From a virus, in the IMG/VR virus record IMGVR_UViG_3300025154_000095, positions 1 to 61,309 of that record: DNA of 61,309 bases. One strand, 5' to 3'. Position numbers and translations under genes: made by a program. The notes beneath the pieces are model-generated. The model saw nothing but the letters and a program-made list of their open reading frames with translations. It was not told the origin of the DNA and searched no databases. Shown here one piece after another: positions 1 through 7,794 of this stretch (position 1 is its first letter; each line of letters starts with the position of its first letter).

Positions 1-70
1 CTGCCACTGTTGCTGCTGCATCGTAATACTTCGCCCATTTTGTTTTATCCTTTCTTGCATAAGCGACCAC
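1..70 (-). CDS. Carbohydrate-binding-like small protein, N-terminal fragment
   Basis: Only the first 23 codons are present; the gene runs off the left edge. The DNA at 1-60 is identical to 39701-39760, where the complete copy of this ORF (39561-39770) lies. A GTG start overlaps the 3' end of the receptor-binding protein gene in the +1 frame. Function is inferred from the complete copy. Confidence 0.45.
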   Translation of the reverse strand, partial: MVAYARKDKTKWAKYYDAAATVA

Positions 71-167
71 CGATAGACGCGTACGCGACCGCGGAGGAAT
101 TAAACAGATACCAATGCCAGAGACCAGCAGACCCACCGTAAAGCCAGGACCCGCCGACGAAGGCAAT
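45..167 (-). other. DGR variable region VR1
   Basis: Compared with VR2 (39745-39867) every shared codon from ATTGCC to the stop is identical down to third positions, while about a dozen codons differ, mostly at first and second bases. Substitution sites fall between 76 and 161. Immediately upstream the copies differ by ordinary silent changes (for example TAT/TAC in a run of Tyr codons). This frozen backbone with dispersed nonsynonymous change is what overwriting from one A-mutagenised template would leave. Confidence 0.72.
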
Positions 168-1409
168 TCTTTGCCCTGAAGCCTGGTAGTAATAATCTTT
201 ATACAAATTACTGCTCACATCCACAGGCATTTCTACCATCGGATTGGCTGGATCAAATCCCATGTATTTTACGTATCCGTTCGCGTCCTCATTCACGTAC
301 CCCATCTTCTCATACGGAGCTGCAAAAACATTGCTGGCATAATCATTTGCATCTTTGCAAAACCATCCCTGGTAGTCATTAATGTTGTACCCATCCACAA
401 ATTGCCAGACATTCCCATACAAATTTTCGATCCCTCGATAATGAAACGGATTTTTACCGTTCGTATTATTCGCCAGTGATCCAGACGTTGCGGAAATTCC
501 GGAACTAAATCCAGATTTCCAGCCTACGTTATAAAGATAATTTCCAATGGAAGCATTGAACGCTGCCCCATCAACGGTTATGGTCGTGCTACCAGCACCT
601 GGTGTGTCAACATCAATCTGCGTAATGTTACGGCCATAAAACACCTGATTACCACCCTGTGTCGATCCTAGTCCAACGGGTTGCCCAACGGCAAATTTAG
701 CACCCGACACATTAGCTACAACAATTGTGTTAGCTGCTGCTGTATCCGCTGTCAATACTTCTGTCGCTGCATAAGTTCCACTTGTCCACCCAGCCATAAT
801 CGCCTGGCTATTCAGCGTCGCAAACTCAACCGTGAACAAAACCTGGAGCATATCATACACGTGAATGTCTAATTGCTGATACCCAGTACCGTTGGCTTCT
901 GCGTAGGTTCTAAATTCGACGATGTTCTTGTTTATCAATGGATATTCGTTCGGCAAGCTGTTTAACTTCGTACCACCCGTCAGGGTCGTGCCTGCAGGAT
1001 ACTTTCCAACATAAACCTTATCTAACCTAGCACCGGTTGAAAAATTGTAGCACGCCCACGGCCAATATGAATTTGGCATTCTCGCCTTACATATCTGTCT
1101 TATAAGGTGTGTGCCTGTGTCAACTTTACGAATCCAAAATCCTGGAACTGAAATAAACTCGTTGCTGTCAGCGTCCGTGTAAGTGTCAAACTCTGAATAG
1201 ATAGAAGCGGTATCAAAATCGTTGGTTACACTAGAGGCGTCAACACCGGCCTCAGCTGTCATACCTACGCTCGCATTTATACGAGTTACAGAACCATCAC
1301 TTTTGTCGATCTTTACACCATAAACCGCTTCGCCTGCGTAGGTTGTCTGGATTTCATTGATTCGTTTGCCGCCGAACAATAACATTATCTTTTGTGATGC
1401 ACTATTCAT
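45..1409 (-). CDS. DGR-type variable receptor-binding protein, copy 1
   Basis: A 454-residue protein expected on the virion surface for host recognition. The C-terminal half has a formylglycine-generating-enzyme/C-type-lectin look, with a GNVWQFVDG motif near residue 339 and a Gly/Trp/Tyr-rich end closing in GGRLCKKG. That fold is the usual target of diversity-generating retroelements. A paralogue of identical length sits at 39745-41109; the two agree through most of the protein but differ at scattered codons over the last 40 residues. The gene follows a holin-like pair, with a GGGGAGAGGAG ribosome site. The family is recognised by eye; the exact receptor is unknown. Confidence 0.75.
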   Translation of the reverse strand: MNSASQKIMLLFGGKRINEIQTTYAGEAVYGVKIDKSDGSVTRINASVGMTAEAGVDASSVTNDFDTASIYSEFDTYTDADSNEFISVPGFWIRKVDTGTHLIRQICKARMPNSYWPWACYNFSTGARLDKVYVGKYPAGTTLTGGTKLNSLPNEYPLINKNIVEFRTYAEANGTGYQQLDIHVYDMLQVLFTVEFATLNSQAIMAGWTSGTYAATEVLTADTAAANTIVVANVSGAKFAVGQPVGLGSTQGGNQVFYGRNITQIDVDTPGAGSTTITVDGAAFNASIGNYLYNVGWKSGFSSGISATSGSLANNTNGKNPFHYRGIENLYGNVWQFVDGYNINDYQGWFCKDANDYASNVFAAPYEKMGYVNEDANGYVKYMGFDPANPMVEMPVDVSSNLYKDYYYQASGQRIAFVGGSWLYGGSAGLWHWYLFNSSAVAYASIGGRLCKKG

Positions 1410-1411
1410 CG

Positions 1412-1453
1412 CTACACTCCTCTCCCCTGCTTTATCGCTAATCGTGGTCGCAT
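1412..1453 (-). CDS. Possible 13-residue leader peptide
   Basis: A short ORF ending PRLAIKQGRGV stops two bases before the receptor-binding gene. The same peptide end lies before copy 2 (41111-41206). It may only reflect a duplicated upstream region with its ribosome site; no independent start signal is evident here. Confidence 0.2.
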   Translation of the reverse strand: MRPRLAIKQGRGV

Positions 1454-1460
1454 TGGATTA

Positions 1461-1793
1461 TCACCCATTATCCACCACCTTCGGCTTAGCGCTCCGTTTT
1501 CGTGCCGCTGCCTGGACGTCCTTCAGGCGTTGCTCGACATGGTTCTCGTGTTCGGTCAACTTGTCGTCATGCGCCTGCAGACTTTCGCCCAACTTTGCAA
1601 CAGACATGCTCATGCTATCAATGGCTTTTGTAAGTTTACCCATGTCTTCCACGTTGCTCTTGTTCAAGACGGTAAAAAAATCGCGCCACTCTGCATCCCT
1701 TTTGCCGATGTAATTCAGGAAGATGATAACGACAATAATGACAGCCCCTGCGCTGCCAAAATTAATAAGACTTGCGATCGTTGCTGGCTCCAT
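1461..1793 (-). CDS. Membrane-anchored coiled-coil protein, lysis cassette
   Basis: 110 residues. An N-terminal hydrophobic segment (about residues 12-29, rich in Ile/Val) is followed by a charged, heptad-like region and a basic tail. It lies 9 bases after the holin candidate and before the receptor-binding gene. Such one-TM plus coiled-coil proteins are common beside holins (XhlA-like or class III holin). The role in lysis is inferred from context. Confidence 0.55.
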   Translation of the reverse strand: MEPATIASLINFGSAGAVIIVVIIFLNYIGKRDAEWRDFFTVLNKSNVEDMGKLTKAIDSMSMSVAKLGESLQAHDDKLTEHENHVEQRLKDVQAAARKRSAKPKVVDNG

Positions 1794-1802
1794 GACGCCC
1801 CC

Positions 1803-2051
1803 TTAGTTTTCTGGTTGTTCAAGTTTTACAAATTCAGCCTCTACAATTGATTGAGCGGTCACGTTTGCAGCGTCCTCTGTTGCAATACCAGCAATTACGG
1901 CATAAATTACAGGTTGCCATGCACCGATTAACCAGATTATGTTTTCCCCTAATTCAGGTGATACATAATGCGCTATAAAATAGGTTGCCGATGAAATAAT
2001 TACATCAACCAGCATAATACAAAACTTACGCGATTTGAAAAGATTTGACAT
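1803..2051 (-). CDS. Holin candidate
   Basis: 82 residues with two hydrophobic stretches (about 12-30 and 40-58) and a charged C-terminus, which is the size and layout of a class II holin. A strong GGAGG site precedes the ATG, and a promoter with a TTGACA box lies at 2113-2141. The next gene is also membrane-anchored. The matching endolysin is probably the GH25 protein at 18291-19220. Assignment rests on topology and neighbours. Confidence 0.6.
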   Translation of the reverse strand: MSNLFKSRKFCIMLVDVIISSATYFIAHYVSPELGENIIWLIGAWQPVIYAVIAGIATEDAANVTAQSIVEAEFVKLEQPEN

Positions 2052-2112
2052 GATTTTTACCCTCCGGAGGTAATTAGATTGATTTGATACGATATACCAA
2101 TAATCAACTTTT

Positions 2113-2141
2113 ACATTAGCACATTTATTCTATGTTGTCAA
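2113..2141 (-). promoter_or_regulatory. Promoter for the lysis/receptor cassette
   Basis: On the minus strand TTGACA (2136-2141) is followed after 17 bases by TAATGT (2113-2118). The same boxes, including the flanking TGTGCTAATGT, recur upstream of the scaffold gene at 33214-33242, which supports a shared late-promoter class. Confidence 0.6.
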
Positions 2142-2174
2142 GAACCAACTTGTGAATTGCTGAATTTGTTAAGG

Positions 2175-2393
2175 TTACCAATTCTTCCAATTACATTCGC
2201 GTTCAATCCCCACTAGTCCCCGTTCTACTTTCCCCAAATCATCCTCACCGTATCGGCATAACCGCTTACCAGCCCGTCTCCGTGCCTTGGATAGTTTACG
2301 CTTCCAGAATCGCCCCTCGTGTTCACTGCCCCACATCTCGGAGAATGATATATTAGCCCGTGCTAACCTGTCCTCAATGAAGCGGTTGCCCAT
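2175..2393 (-). CDS. Small basic hypothetical protein
   Basis: 72 residues, rich in Arg/Lys in its middle (FWKRKLSKARRRAGKRLCRY). The start was chosen at the ATG that overlaps the upstream stop as TGACATG. Reading further upstream in this frame would only shadow the preceding 55-residue gene. Not recognised; the charge suggests nucleic-acid contact. Confidence 0.5.
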   Translation of the reverse strand: MGNRFIEDRLARANISFSEMWGSEHEGRFWKRKLSKARRRAGKRLCRYGEDDLGKVERGLVGIERECNWKNW

Positions 2394-2394
2394 G

Positions 2395-2562
2395 TCACTT
2401 ATACCCACAATCAGAACATTCCATCCGGTGATTATAATAATTGTCCCACGCGTCCAGCATGTCATTGTCGGAATACACCTTGTCATCGTACACCTTGCAG
2501 TATTCGTCATAGAGGCGTTGGCCTTCTGCACATAGCACAAGTTCACCGATTGATTCTGGCAT
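2395..2562 (-). CDS. Small hypothetical protein with C-terminal CxxC
   Basis: 55 residues starting MPESIGELVL with a clean GGAGG ribosome site 4 bases upstream. It ends with MECSDCGYK, a CxxC pair. The coding region is acidic and Tyr-rich. It overlaps its downstream neighbour, indicating translational coupling. Function unknown. Confidence 0.55.
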   Translation of the reverse strand: MPESIGELVLCAEGQRLYDEYCKVYDDKVYSDNDMLDAWDNYYNHRMECSDCGYK

Positions 2563-2563
2563 G

Positions 2564-2782
2564 TTACCTCCAAGTCATAATTTTATAATCTTTTACTTTG
2601 ATGTTGCCATTTCCGGTATTTGCAACTGATGGAGTACATATATCAAATATAATGGTTGCTTCTTCTTGTGTTTCAAACCAACAAATAATAAAGCAATCAT
2701 CGTGATAATAAAATTCAACTCGCTTATCTTTTAATCCAACAAAAATCAAATTTTCATACAATATTGTTATTTTCATATTCAT
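2564..2782 (-). CDS. Hypothetical protein
   Basis: 72 residues, probably mostly beta-strand. It lies between genes in the same tight minus-strand array. No recognised family. Confidence 0.5.
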   Translation of the reverse strand: MNMKITILYENLIFVGLKDKRVEFYYHDDCFIICWFETQEEATIIFDICTPSVANTGNGNIKVKDYKIMTWR

Positions 2783-2785
2783 CCT

Positions 2786-3001
2786 TTATTTACGTTCTAA
2801 AACAATATCAGCTGATAATTTTCCGTTGTTTTTTCTTATGTTCATCAACACAACGTTTCTAACCTGCTTGTTATGGTGTTCATCAATTCCAATCCAAACG
2901 GTTCGCTCATGTCCAAATTCATCTTCGTCCAATAATTCGTTTAAGATTTGTTTTAATTCTCTAACTGTTATTCCATCTTCAAGTGTATATTGTAAAGCCA
3001 T
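2786..3001 (-). CDS. Hypothetical acidic protein
   Basis: 71 residues starting MALQYTLEDG, chosen because GGAGAGG lies about 6 bases upstream; an in-frame ATG further up lacks a site. Contains VRELKQILNELLDEDEFG, a helical acidic segment. Several phages carry small proteins of this type in early operons; no function can be assigned. Confidence 0.5.
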   Translation of the reverse strand: MALQYTLEDGITVRELKQILNELLDEDEFGHERTVWIGIDEHHNKQVRNVVLMNIRKNNGKLSADIVLERK

Positions 3002-3002
3002 C

Positions 3003-3143
3003 TTATCCACCTCTCCTGCAAACAACCTCTATCACCCGCAACCTGTACCAGATTTGATACAACATGGTTGCCAGCATTATGATAACCGTAATTATAATAA
3101 TCGTATCATGTGATTCGTCTGGTTTGCGGTTTGTCATCATCAT
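3003..3143 (-). CDS. Possible small membrane protein
   Basis: About 46 residues with one hydrophobic stretch (TIIIITVIIMLATML) and a basic end. The start is uncertain because three ATG codons stand in a row. The first part overlaps the end of the Cys-rich gene at 3106-3378 in another frame. Supported by topology and close packing only. Confidence 0.35.
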   Translation of the reverse strand: MMMTNRKPDESHDTIIIITVIIMLATMLYQIWYRLRVIEVVCRRGG

Positions 3144-3378
3144 CCTCGTCATCATAAAAATACTCATAAGAATTTGGATCACATTTCTTACAATGGCAAC
3201 TATTATCAACATATTCTTGCAATGGACACCAATCAGGCTTTTTTTCAAAAACATCTACTGTGTTTATTTTCTTTGCTAAATCACAAAAGTTATTGTTACC
3301 GAACATCATGCCAGTAAGATAATCACAGTTAGAACATGTTTTTGGTAATTCATCAACTAACACTTTGTAGATTTTCAT
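3106..3378 (-). CDS. Cys-rich zinc-binding small protein, family member 1
   Basis: 90 residues starting MKIYKVLVDELPKTCSNC and containing PDWCPL and later CHCKKC. It shares its opening and the WCPL block with the products at 10168-10497 and 51676-51999, so this window holds three members of one phage family. Paired cysteines suggest a zinc ribbon. The C-terminus is an Asp run. Role unknown; it overlaps the nuclease gene by 4 bases. Confidence 0.65.
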   Translation of the reverse strand: MKIYKVLVDELPKTCSNCDYLTGMMFGNNNFCDLAKKINTVDVFEKKPDWCPLQEYVDNSCHCKKCDPNSYEYFYDDEDDDDKPQTRRIT

Positions 3379-4013
3379 ATCGTCTCTTTTCGCATCACAT
3401 CCAGGGCTTGCTCAAGCGTCCTGACAACATGCCAACCGCAACCGCTAAACTTGGTATGCAGTTCTCTTTCAGCGTCCGTTAGTTTCGCATCAAGATATTT
3501 GATTTCAAGCATTACCGTCCTAAAATCGCCCCTTACCATCAAGTCAACGTGACCGCGCCCAATCCAGCTTGTGTCTTCAACCTCATAGCCTGCCTTGCGC
3601 AATCCTTCGCGTATTTCCTCATGATTTGTGTCTGTCCGCTTGTCATACTTCGTCATTGTTTCCTCATTTCCTGTCCATTTTGCAAAAGGCAAATCTATAC
3701 CAGGTCGCCAAGTTACATCATTATACAAATCAGGCATGTCGATTTTGTCATCCTCTCCAATCCATAAATCTCCGTTATCGTCTTGGGTAAATACCATATT
3801 TGCTTTTTTCCATGCCAGCTCGACACTCTGAAACCAATTCCACACCTCCAGATATTGCTCGCTGTTGATCGTGAACGTCTGGTTTTCGTCAAGCTGGGAC
3901 TGGATCCATTCGACCATCATTTGTTCGGCTGATTTCATCTCCTGCGTAGGATATTCACCGGATAACGCCCGCTTCACTTCGTCACTGTTGAAAAAATCTT
4001 TAATCCAGCTCAT
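3375..4013 (-). CDS. PD-(D/E)XK-type nuclease-like protein
   Basis: 212 residues. The C-terminal part has the pattern of a VRR-NUC/RecB-like nuclease: GHVDLMV (catalytic Asp) followed about 12 residues on by MLEIKY (E-x-K). The N-terminal half is acidic and Trp-rich with no recognised domain. In phages such nucleases act in DNA repair, recombination or resolution of branches. Stands in the replication operon upstream of the Cys-rich gene. Fold is inferred from the motif spacing. Confidence 0.55.
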   Translation of the reverse strand: MSWIKDFFNSDEVKRALSGEYPTQEMKSAEQMMVEWIQSQLDENQTFTINSEQYLEVWNWFQSVELAWKKANMVFTQDDNGDLWIGEDDKIDMPDLYNDVTWRPGIDLPFAKWTGNEETMTKYDKRTDTNHEEIREGLRKAGYEVEDTSWIGRGHVDLMVRGDFRTVMLEIKYLDAKLTDAERELHTKFSGCGWHVVRTLEQALDVMRKETI

Positions 4014-4070
4014 TTTTCACCTCTCACTCAATAATACAACTTTCCCGGCAACATTTCAATACCCAATATT

Positions 4071-4117
4071 ACGGCATTTAACGGCATTTAACGGCATTCG
4101 GACATTCGGACATTTCG
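4071..4117. repeat. Short tandem repeats between genes
   Basis: Three copies of a 10-base unit ACGGCATTTA (last one varied) are followed by shorter GGACATTC-type units. They fill the gap between two minus-strand genes and abut a stop codon at 4119. Could be slipped repeats or a protein-binding site. Confidence 0.6.
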
Positions 4118-4118
4118 G

Positions 4119-4301
4119 TCATACACCCTCAAGGTCGGGTGACCGATTATTCCACCACTCACTGCACAACTGGAAGAACACCTCAGGCGGCATAACTTCG
4201 CAGTCAAACCAGGTCCCAACCTCGATCCGTATTCTCGGACGCGGTGATTTGCTATCCATGACGAAGGTCACATTGACGGGTGTCTCGTGTAGTTTAGTCA
4301 T
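4119..4301 (-). CDS. Hypothetical protein
   Basis: 60 residues beginning MTKLHETPVNVTFVMD with RPRIRIEVGTWFDCEV; likely a small beta-rich fold. Overlaps the upstream gene by 8 bases. Not recognised. Confidence 0.5.
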   Translation of the reverse strand: MTKLHETPVNVTFVMDSKSPRPRIRIEVGTWFDCEVMPPEVFFQLCSEWWNNRSPDLEGV

Positions 4302-4707
4302 ATCGCTCTCCCGTGTTCAAATTCTTGTAAGGTCGCAGATTACTAAATTCGTCAACCCAAACAAGATGACCTGTTCTTTCCAACATCACAAAATAATCAT
4401 ACGTCTGAACATGTGACACAATGTCACGTTTTGCAACTTCGCGCCGTAAATCCTGCATACTGATACCCATGGTTTTATGGTCCACAATAATTTGAAATAC
4501 CTGATTTGCTTTATTGATAACCGATGGGTTGATACTATACTTTTCGCCGTTTTGCTTGCGTGCATAGTCAAGTTTTCTTTGCCTCAATATCTCTTTGCAA
4601 TCATCACAGGTAAACATTCCGAACTGTGGACGCCAATACCAATCGCCGCAAACTTCACATGAACACAAACATTGTATCTCGCGGTCTGTGTCGGTATAGG
4701 TTCTCAT
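4294..4707 (-). CDS. Zinc-ribbon plus winged-helix-like protein
   Basis: 137 residues. Cysteines CLCSCEVCGDW and CDDCKE make an N-terminal zinc ribbon; the C-terminal 80 residues look like a winged helix ending LVWVDEFSNLRPYKNLNTG. The product at 55076-55438 in block B has the same order and a matching end (YKNMHTGKVYE), so the two are distant homologues. A DNA-binding role is inferred. Confidence 0.6.
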   Translation of the reverse strand: MRTYTDTDREIQCLCSCEVCGDWYWRPQFGMFTCDDCKEILRQRKLDYARKQNGEKYSINPSVINKANQVFQIIVDHKTMGISMQDLRREVAKRDIVSHVQTYDYFVMLERTGHLVWVDEFSNLRPYKNLNTGERYD

Positions 4708-4766
4708 GGCGCGATCTCCCGCTTGAATTTGTAATCAGCATTGTATTTGTCGTTATAGCGTTTCAT
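4704..4766 (-). CDS. Possible 20-residue coupling ORF
   Basis: MKRYNDKYNADYKFKREIAP is flanked by ATGA overlaps on both sides: with the methyltransferase stop and with the start of the next gene. It may serve mainly to carry ribosomes across the gap. Too short for certainty. Confidence 0.3.
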   Translation of the reverse strand: MKRYNDKYNADYKFKREIAP

Positions 4767-5584
4767 TTTAGCTCCTCAAATAACGTAACTTGATTTGTCT
4801 GTTTTTTAATTAAGGTGGTCGAATAACCATTTGTTTTTATTTCGTTTCTAACAGTAGTACATTGATTAATCCATTTTTCAGCATCTCTGTAAAATTGTTT
4901 ATTGATTTCAAAACCATAAGCACGTCGCCCTAAGTTTTCAGCCGCAACCAAGGTACTTCCGCTGCCAGCAACTGGATCAATAACTACATCGCCTTCGTCT
5001 GTAAAAATGCTTATAAGTTTTTCAAGTAGTTTTACTGGCTTTTGTGTCGGGTGAATTTTTTCAAATAAATAATCCTTATCATCTTCCCAATCCATAACGT
5101 TGAAAATCATTTTTCCATTGTTTCTAAACTTTGGCAGTTTTTCGCGGTATAAAATCAACCCATATTCAGCGTTGCCAACTACTCGCATATTAGCCTTCAA
5201 TACTTGGGCTGAAAAGTTTTTCCTAAAAACAAGGTTTATATAATTATTGATACCGTATTTTTTAGCAAGTTCAATCAGATCCATTTGTTGATCAAACGCA
5301 CAAAATATAATCATGCATGGTGCTTCGTTGCGTTCCTTTGGTTCTTTTCTCATTAGCTTACTGCAAAAGTGCATAAATTCAGCAGGCTTGAAATAATCGT
5401 CTGAATTGAAAAATGATTTTCCTGCCAAATTACTTTCACCATTTTTATTGTCACCTCCAACATACCATGAAGGATTTGAACCATAGGCGTTTATTCCGAT
5501 GTTGTAAGGAATATCAGCAATAACCAATTGCGCCGGTGGAATATGATAGCCTTTAAAATTCTGAAAGTGGTCATTTATCAACAT
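4763..5584 (-). CDS. DNA methyltransferase (N4/N6-type)
   Basis: 273 residues, beta-class order. The catalytic motif IV comes first (ADIPYNIG near residue 25; the usual DPPY has Ile in place of the first Pro). The S-adenosylmethionine motif comes late (DPVAGSGSTLVAAE near 205), preceded by HPTQKPVKLLE. Target could be adenine-N6 or cytosine-N4. Such phage enzymes protect DNA from restriction. It sits in the replication operon, overlapped by the next upstream gene by 14 bases. Confidence 0.85.
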   Translation of the reverse strand: MLINDHFQNFKGYHIPPAQLVIADIPYNIGINAYGSNPSWYVGGDNKNGESNLAGKSFFNSDDYFKPAEFMHFCSKLMRKEPKERNEAPCMIIFCAFDQQMDLIELAKKYGINNYINLVFRKNFSAQVLKANMRVVGNAEYGLILYREKLPKFRNNGKMIFNVMDWEDDKDYLFEKIHPTQKPVKLLEKLISIFTDEGDVVIDPVAGSGSTLVAAENLGRRAYGFEINKQFYRDAEKWINQCTTVRNEIKTNGYSTTLIKKQTNQVTLFEELK

Positions 5585-5792
5585 TGTCGCTTCCCCTTTT
5601 CATCCGTTTCAGCATCTCGTCACGTTGCAACAGTAGCATCGTCCGCTCTTGTCGCAGTTGGTCAATTTCATCACACATCTTGATAATTAAACAATCGGAG
5701 TGTGCCTGCCAACAACCTTCCCAGTGTTGTCCAAGATGGCAAAAAAACTCATAATCGTGTCGTATCATTTTTGTGTTTATTAAGCCTGTCAT
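5571..5792 (-). CDS. Hypothetical coiled-coil protein
   Basis: 73 residues. The second half (EIDQLRQERTMLLLQRDEML) is a heptad-like helix. Overlaps the genes on both sides. Not recognised. Confidence 0.5.
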   Translation of the reverse strand: MTGLINTKMIRHDYEFFCHLGQHWEGCWQAHSDCLIIKMCDEIDQLRQERTMLLLQRDEMLKRMKRGSDNVDK

Positions 5793-5944
5793 CCCGTCCT
5801 CCGATACCGTCGTTTCAACCCGTCCAGCAACGCCAGCTTGATCTTCACCCGGTCGCGGTTGCGTTGGGTGTCAGCCTGCTTCCATTCGCGCACGGCCTTT
5901 TTGTATTCCAATTCGGCTTGTTGTCGTGCTTGCCAATAAGTCAT
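5789..5944 (-). CDS. Small basic helical protein
   Basis: 51 residues starting MTYWQARQQAELEYKKAV, rich in Lys/Arg/Gln, probably one long helix. A GAGAGGAG site stands 6 bases before the ATG, and the stop overlaps the next start as ATGA. Not recognised. Confidence 0.55.
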   Translation of the reverse strand: MTYWQARQQAELEYKKAVREWKQADTQRNRDRVKIKLALLDGLKRRYRRTG

Positions 5945-5945
5945 C

Positions 5946-6965
5946 TTATGCTCCTCTCTCTAAATCGCCAACCCGAAAATATTCAGGTTGCATAATCTGT
6001 TTGAATACACCAGTAGATCCCATTGTGTTTTTATCCACCAGAACATCGACAATATTTGAATATCCGTTCTCTATCCTGTCACGTCGTAACAATACCACCA
6101 GGTTTGACTTATCGCTTTTTTCACCGGCACCCCTGACACTGGTTCGATCAACATTTTCAAATGATGTCTGCTTGCCTTCTTTACTCATTTGTGCGACCAT
6201 CAATACTGGAATGCCCGTCATCTCCGCAAACGTCTTTATCTGCTCCACGTTGTCGGCTTCACGCTGATAAGTATTGGTACCGAACATCTGCAATTGCCGC
6301 TTTGAAGCAGACGCCTTTTCGAGGTAATCCAATACCACTACATCGCATTCATCCTCATTGACTAATCGCCGTAGTTCTGTAATAGTTCGCTCCATAGTCC
6401 AGCCCGGGGTGTGGAGGTAGGAAATATACCCTTCCCATTTCAGCAAGCGCGGCTTCACTTCGTCGATCTTTTGTTTCTGCAATATATTCAGCTTGCCGCT
6501 TTTTATATCCCTGGGTGTAATACCAGTATGACGCGATGTTCTCCGTAGCATCATTAGTTTGCGGTTTAACTCGTAGTGGACGAACACAACCCGGTTTTTA
6601 TGTGCCGCCCAATGTTCAGCGATTGATTCAGCATAGATGGTTTTTCCGGCACCGTCTGGAGCTGTAACCAGTCCTAGCATCCCGTCCTCAAGTGGATCTA
6701 TAATATTATTCCAGGATTGCCATGGCCATGATAAATCGCGTCGTAGACTCTCGGGCGTGTTGGCTATCTTTTCGTAGTCCTCAATAATCTTACTGGTAAA
6801 ATCGAACGAATCAACCCACTTCAAAATAGCGTCCTCTTCGCCAGCTCCCATGCGTGCTAACATTTCAGATAACCAGCGACGCAATTCTTCTGGTTCGTCC
6901 TCTGCCATGCACCGTCGTAATAATTCTTTAGCTAATACTTCGTATTGTACGATTTCAGGATTCAT
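5946..6965 (-). CDS. Replicative DNA helicase, DnaB-type (SF4)
   Basis: About 339 residues from MNPEI; this start overlaps the initiator stop as ATGA. Walker A reads APDGAGKTIYAE and Walker B VVVLDYLEK, followed by VLMVAQMSKEG and RGAGEKSDKSNLV, the RecA-fold motifs H2 to H4 of DnaB. The N-terminal 90 residues are not the full DnaB N-domain. It should unwind the fork at the phage origin with the initiator encoded just upstream. Confidence 0.85.
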   Translation of the reverse strand: MNPEIVQYEVLAKELLRRCMAEDEPEELRRWLSEMLARMGAGEEDAILKWVDSFDFTSKIIEDYEKIANTPESLRRDLSWPWQSWNNIIDPLEDGMLGLVTAPDGAGKTIYAESIAEHWAAHKNRVVFVHYELNRKLMMLRRTSRHTGITPRDIKSGKLNILQKQKIDEVKPRLLKWEGYISYLHTPGWTMERTITELRRLVNEDECDVVVLDYLEKASASKRQLQMFGTNTYQREADNVEQIKTFAEMTGIPVLMVAQMSKEGKQTSFENVDRTSVRGAGEKSDKSNLVVLLRRDRIENGYSNIVDVLVDKNTMGSTGVFKQIMQPEYFRVGDLERGA

Positions 6966-7774
6966 GTTTGTACATCCTCTATTCCACCGCCCCATACTCT
7001 AAAATCACCCTTTAGAATTTCGCGGTTCATTGGTTTTTGTTTTTCTCGTTCTGATTTATATTGATATATTTTATCCACTGTTTGCTGTAGTGTTGGAGGT
7101 TCATTCTTTTGACCACGAAAATCATTTTTATACCACCATGACTCAAACCCTTTCAAATCATCTATTGTATATTCAGCTTTTATAAGTATCTTTGCAGTTT
7201 TACCAATTTGTCCTGCTTTTAATTTCATATCCAGTTTGCACATTTCTGCCAGTGCTCCAAAATAAATTTGATGTTCGGGAACTTTGTCTTTAAGTATGTC
7301 TTTAACCTGTCTTTTGTTGTTACCTGTTTGTGTAACACCTCTGTTACCTGCTTTGGTTACAGTGCTGTTACCTGCTTTGGTTACAGTTACCTGCTTTGGT
7401 AACACTTCATTTTTATTGAATCTATTTCCTCTTTCAGCATCGGATTCTATCCCGATCCATTGTTCTATGTATTTATTAAATCCGTAAGTTGGTATTTGGC
7501 CTTTGTCTAATCTCTTATAAATTATCTTTTTTTCAATCAATGATTTCAATGGTTTTAATACATGTTGTCTTTTGCTATCGGTTCCCTCTGCCCACTGGCT
7601 TAAACTTATAATATCCTCCTTTTTATTCCAGCCGTATGTTTTTCTGAATAAAAATAAAACACAGCGAAACTCTGCACCAGATAGCCTTGCCTTCGATAAT
7701 GCATCGAATATTGCATTATGAACCCTGGTAAACTCGCCTTGTTCTATTTGAATGTCGTTTCCGTTGGTTGCCAT
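6962..7774 (-). CDS. Replication initiator, phage O-like
   Basis: 270 residues. The N-terminal 100 residues match the winged-helix Phage_rep_O pattern (FTRVHNAIFDAL, AEFRCVLFLFRKTYGW). A linker with repeated VTKAGN units follows and is encoded by DNA direct repeats at 7318-7404 that resemble iterons. As in lambda gene O, the origin may lie within the gene. The C-terminal part probably contacts the helicase encoded next. Confidence 0.8.
   Translation of the reverse strand: MATNGNDIQIEQGEFTRVHNAIFDALSKARLSGAEFRCVLFLFRKTYGWNKKEDIISLSQWAEGTDSKRQHVLKPLKSLIEKKIIYKRLDKGQIPTYGFNKYIEQWIGIESDAERGNRFNKNEVLPKQVTVTKAGNSTVTKAGNRGVTQTGNNKRQVKDILKDKVPEHQIYFGALAEMCKLDMKLKAGQIGKTAKILIKAEYTIDDLKGFESWWYKNDFRGQKNEPPTLQQTVDKIYQYKSEREKQKPMNREILKGDFRVWGGGIEDVQT
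7318..7404. repeat. Iteron-like repeats, candidate replication origin
   Basis: Four related units starting GTTACCTG and ending in GTAACA or GTTACAG lie at 7318-7336, 7342-7362, 7366-7386 and 7386-7404. Two are identical over 21 bases. They are imperfect palindromes and lie inside the O-like gene, the lambda ori arrangement. Confidence 0.6.
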
Positions 7775-7794
7775 TGTTTCTCCGTGTGTTTTAT

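Noticed and set aside
2175-2573. A single 132-residue ORF
   Set aside because: Two smaller genes with good ribosome sites and a TGACATG overlap explain the stretch better; the upstream part is out of frame with the 55-residue gene.
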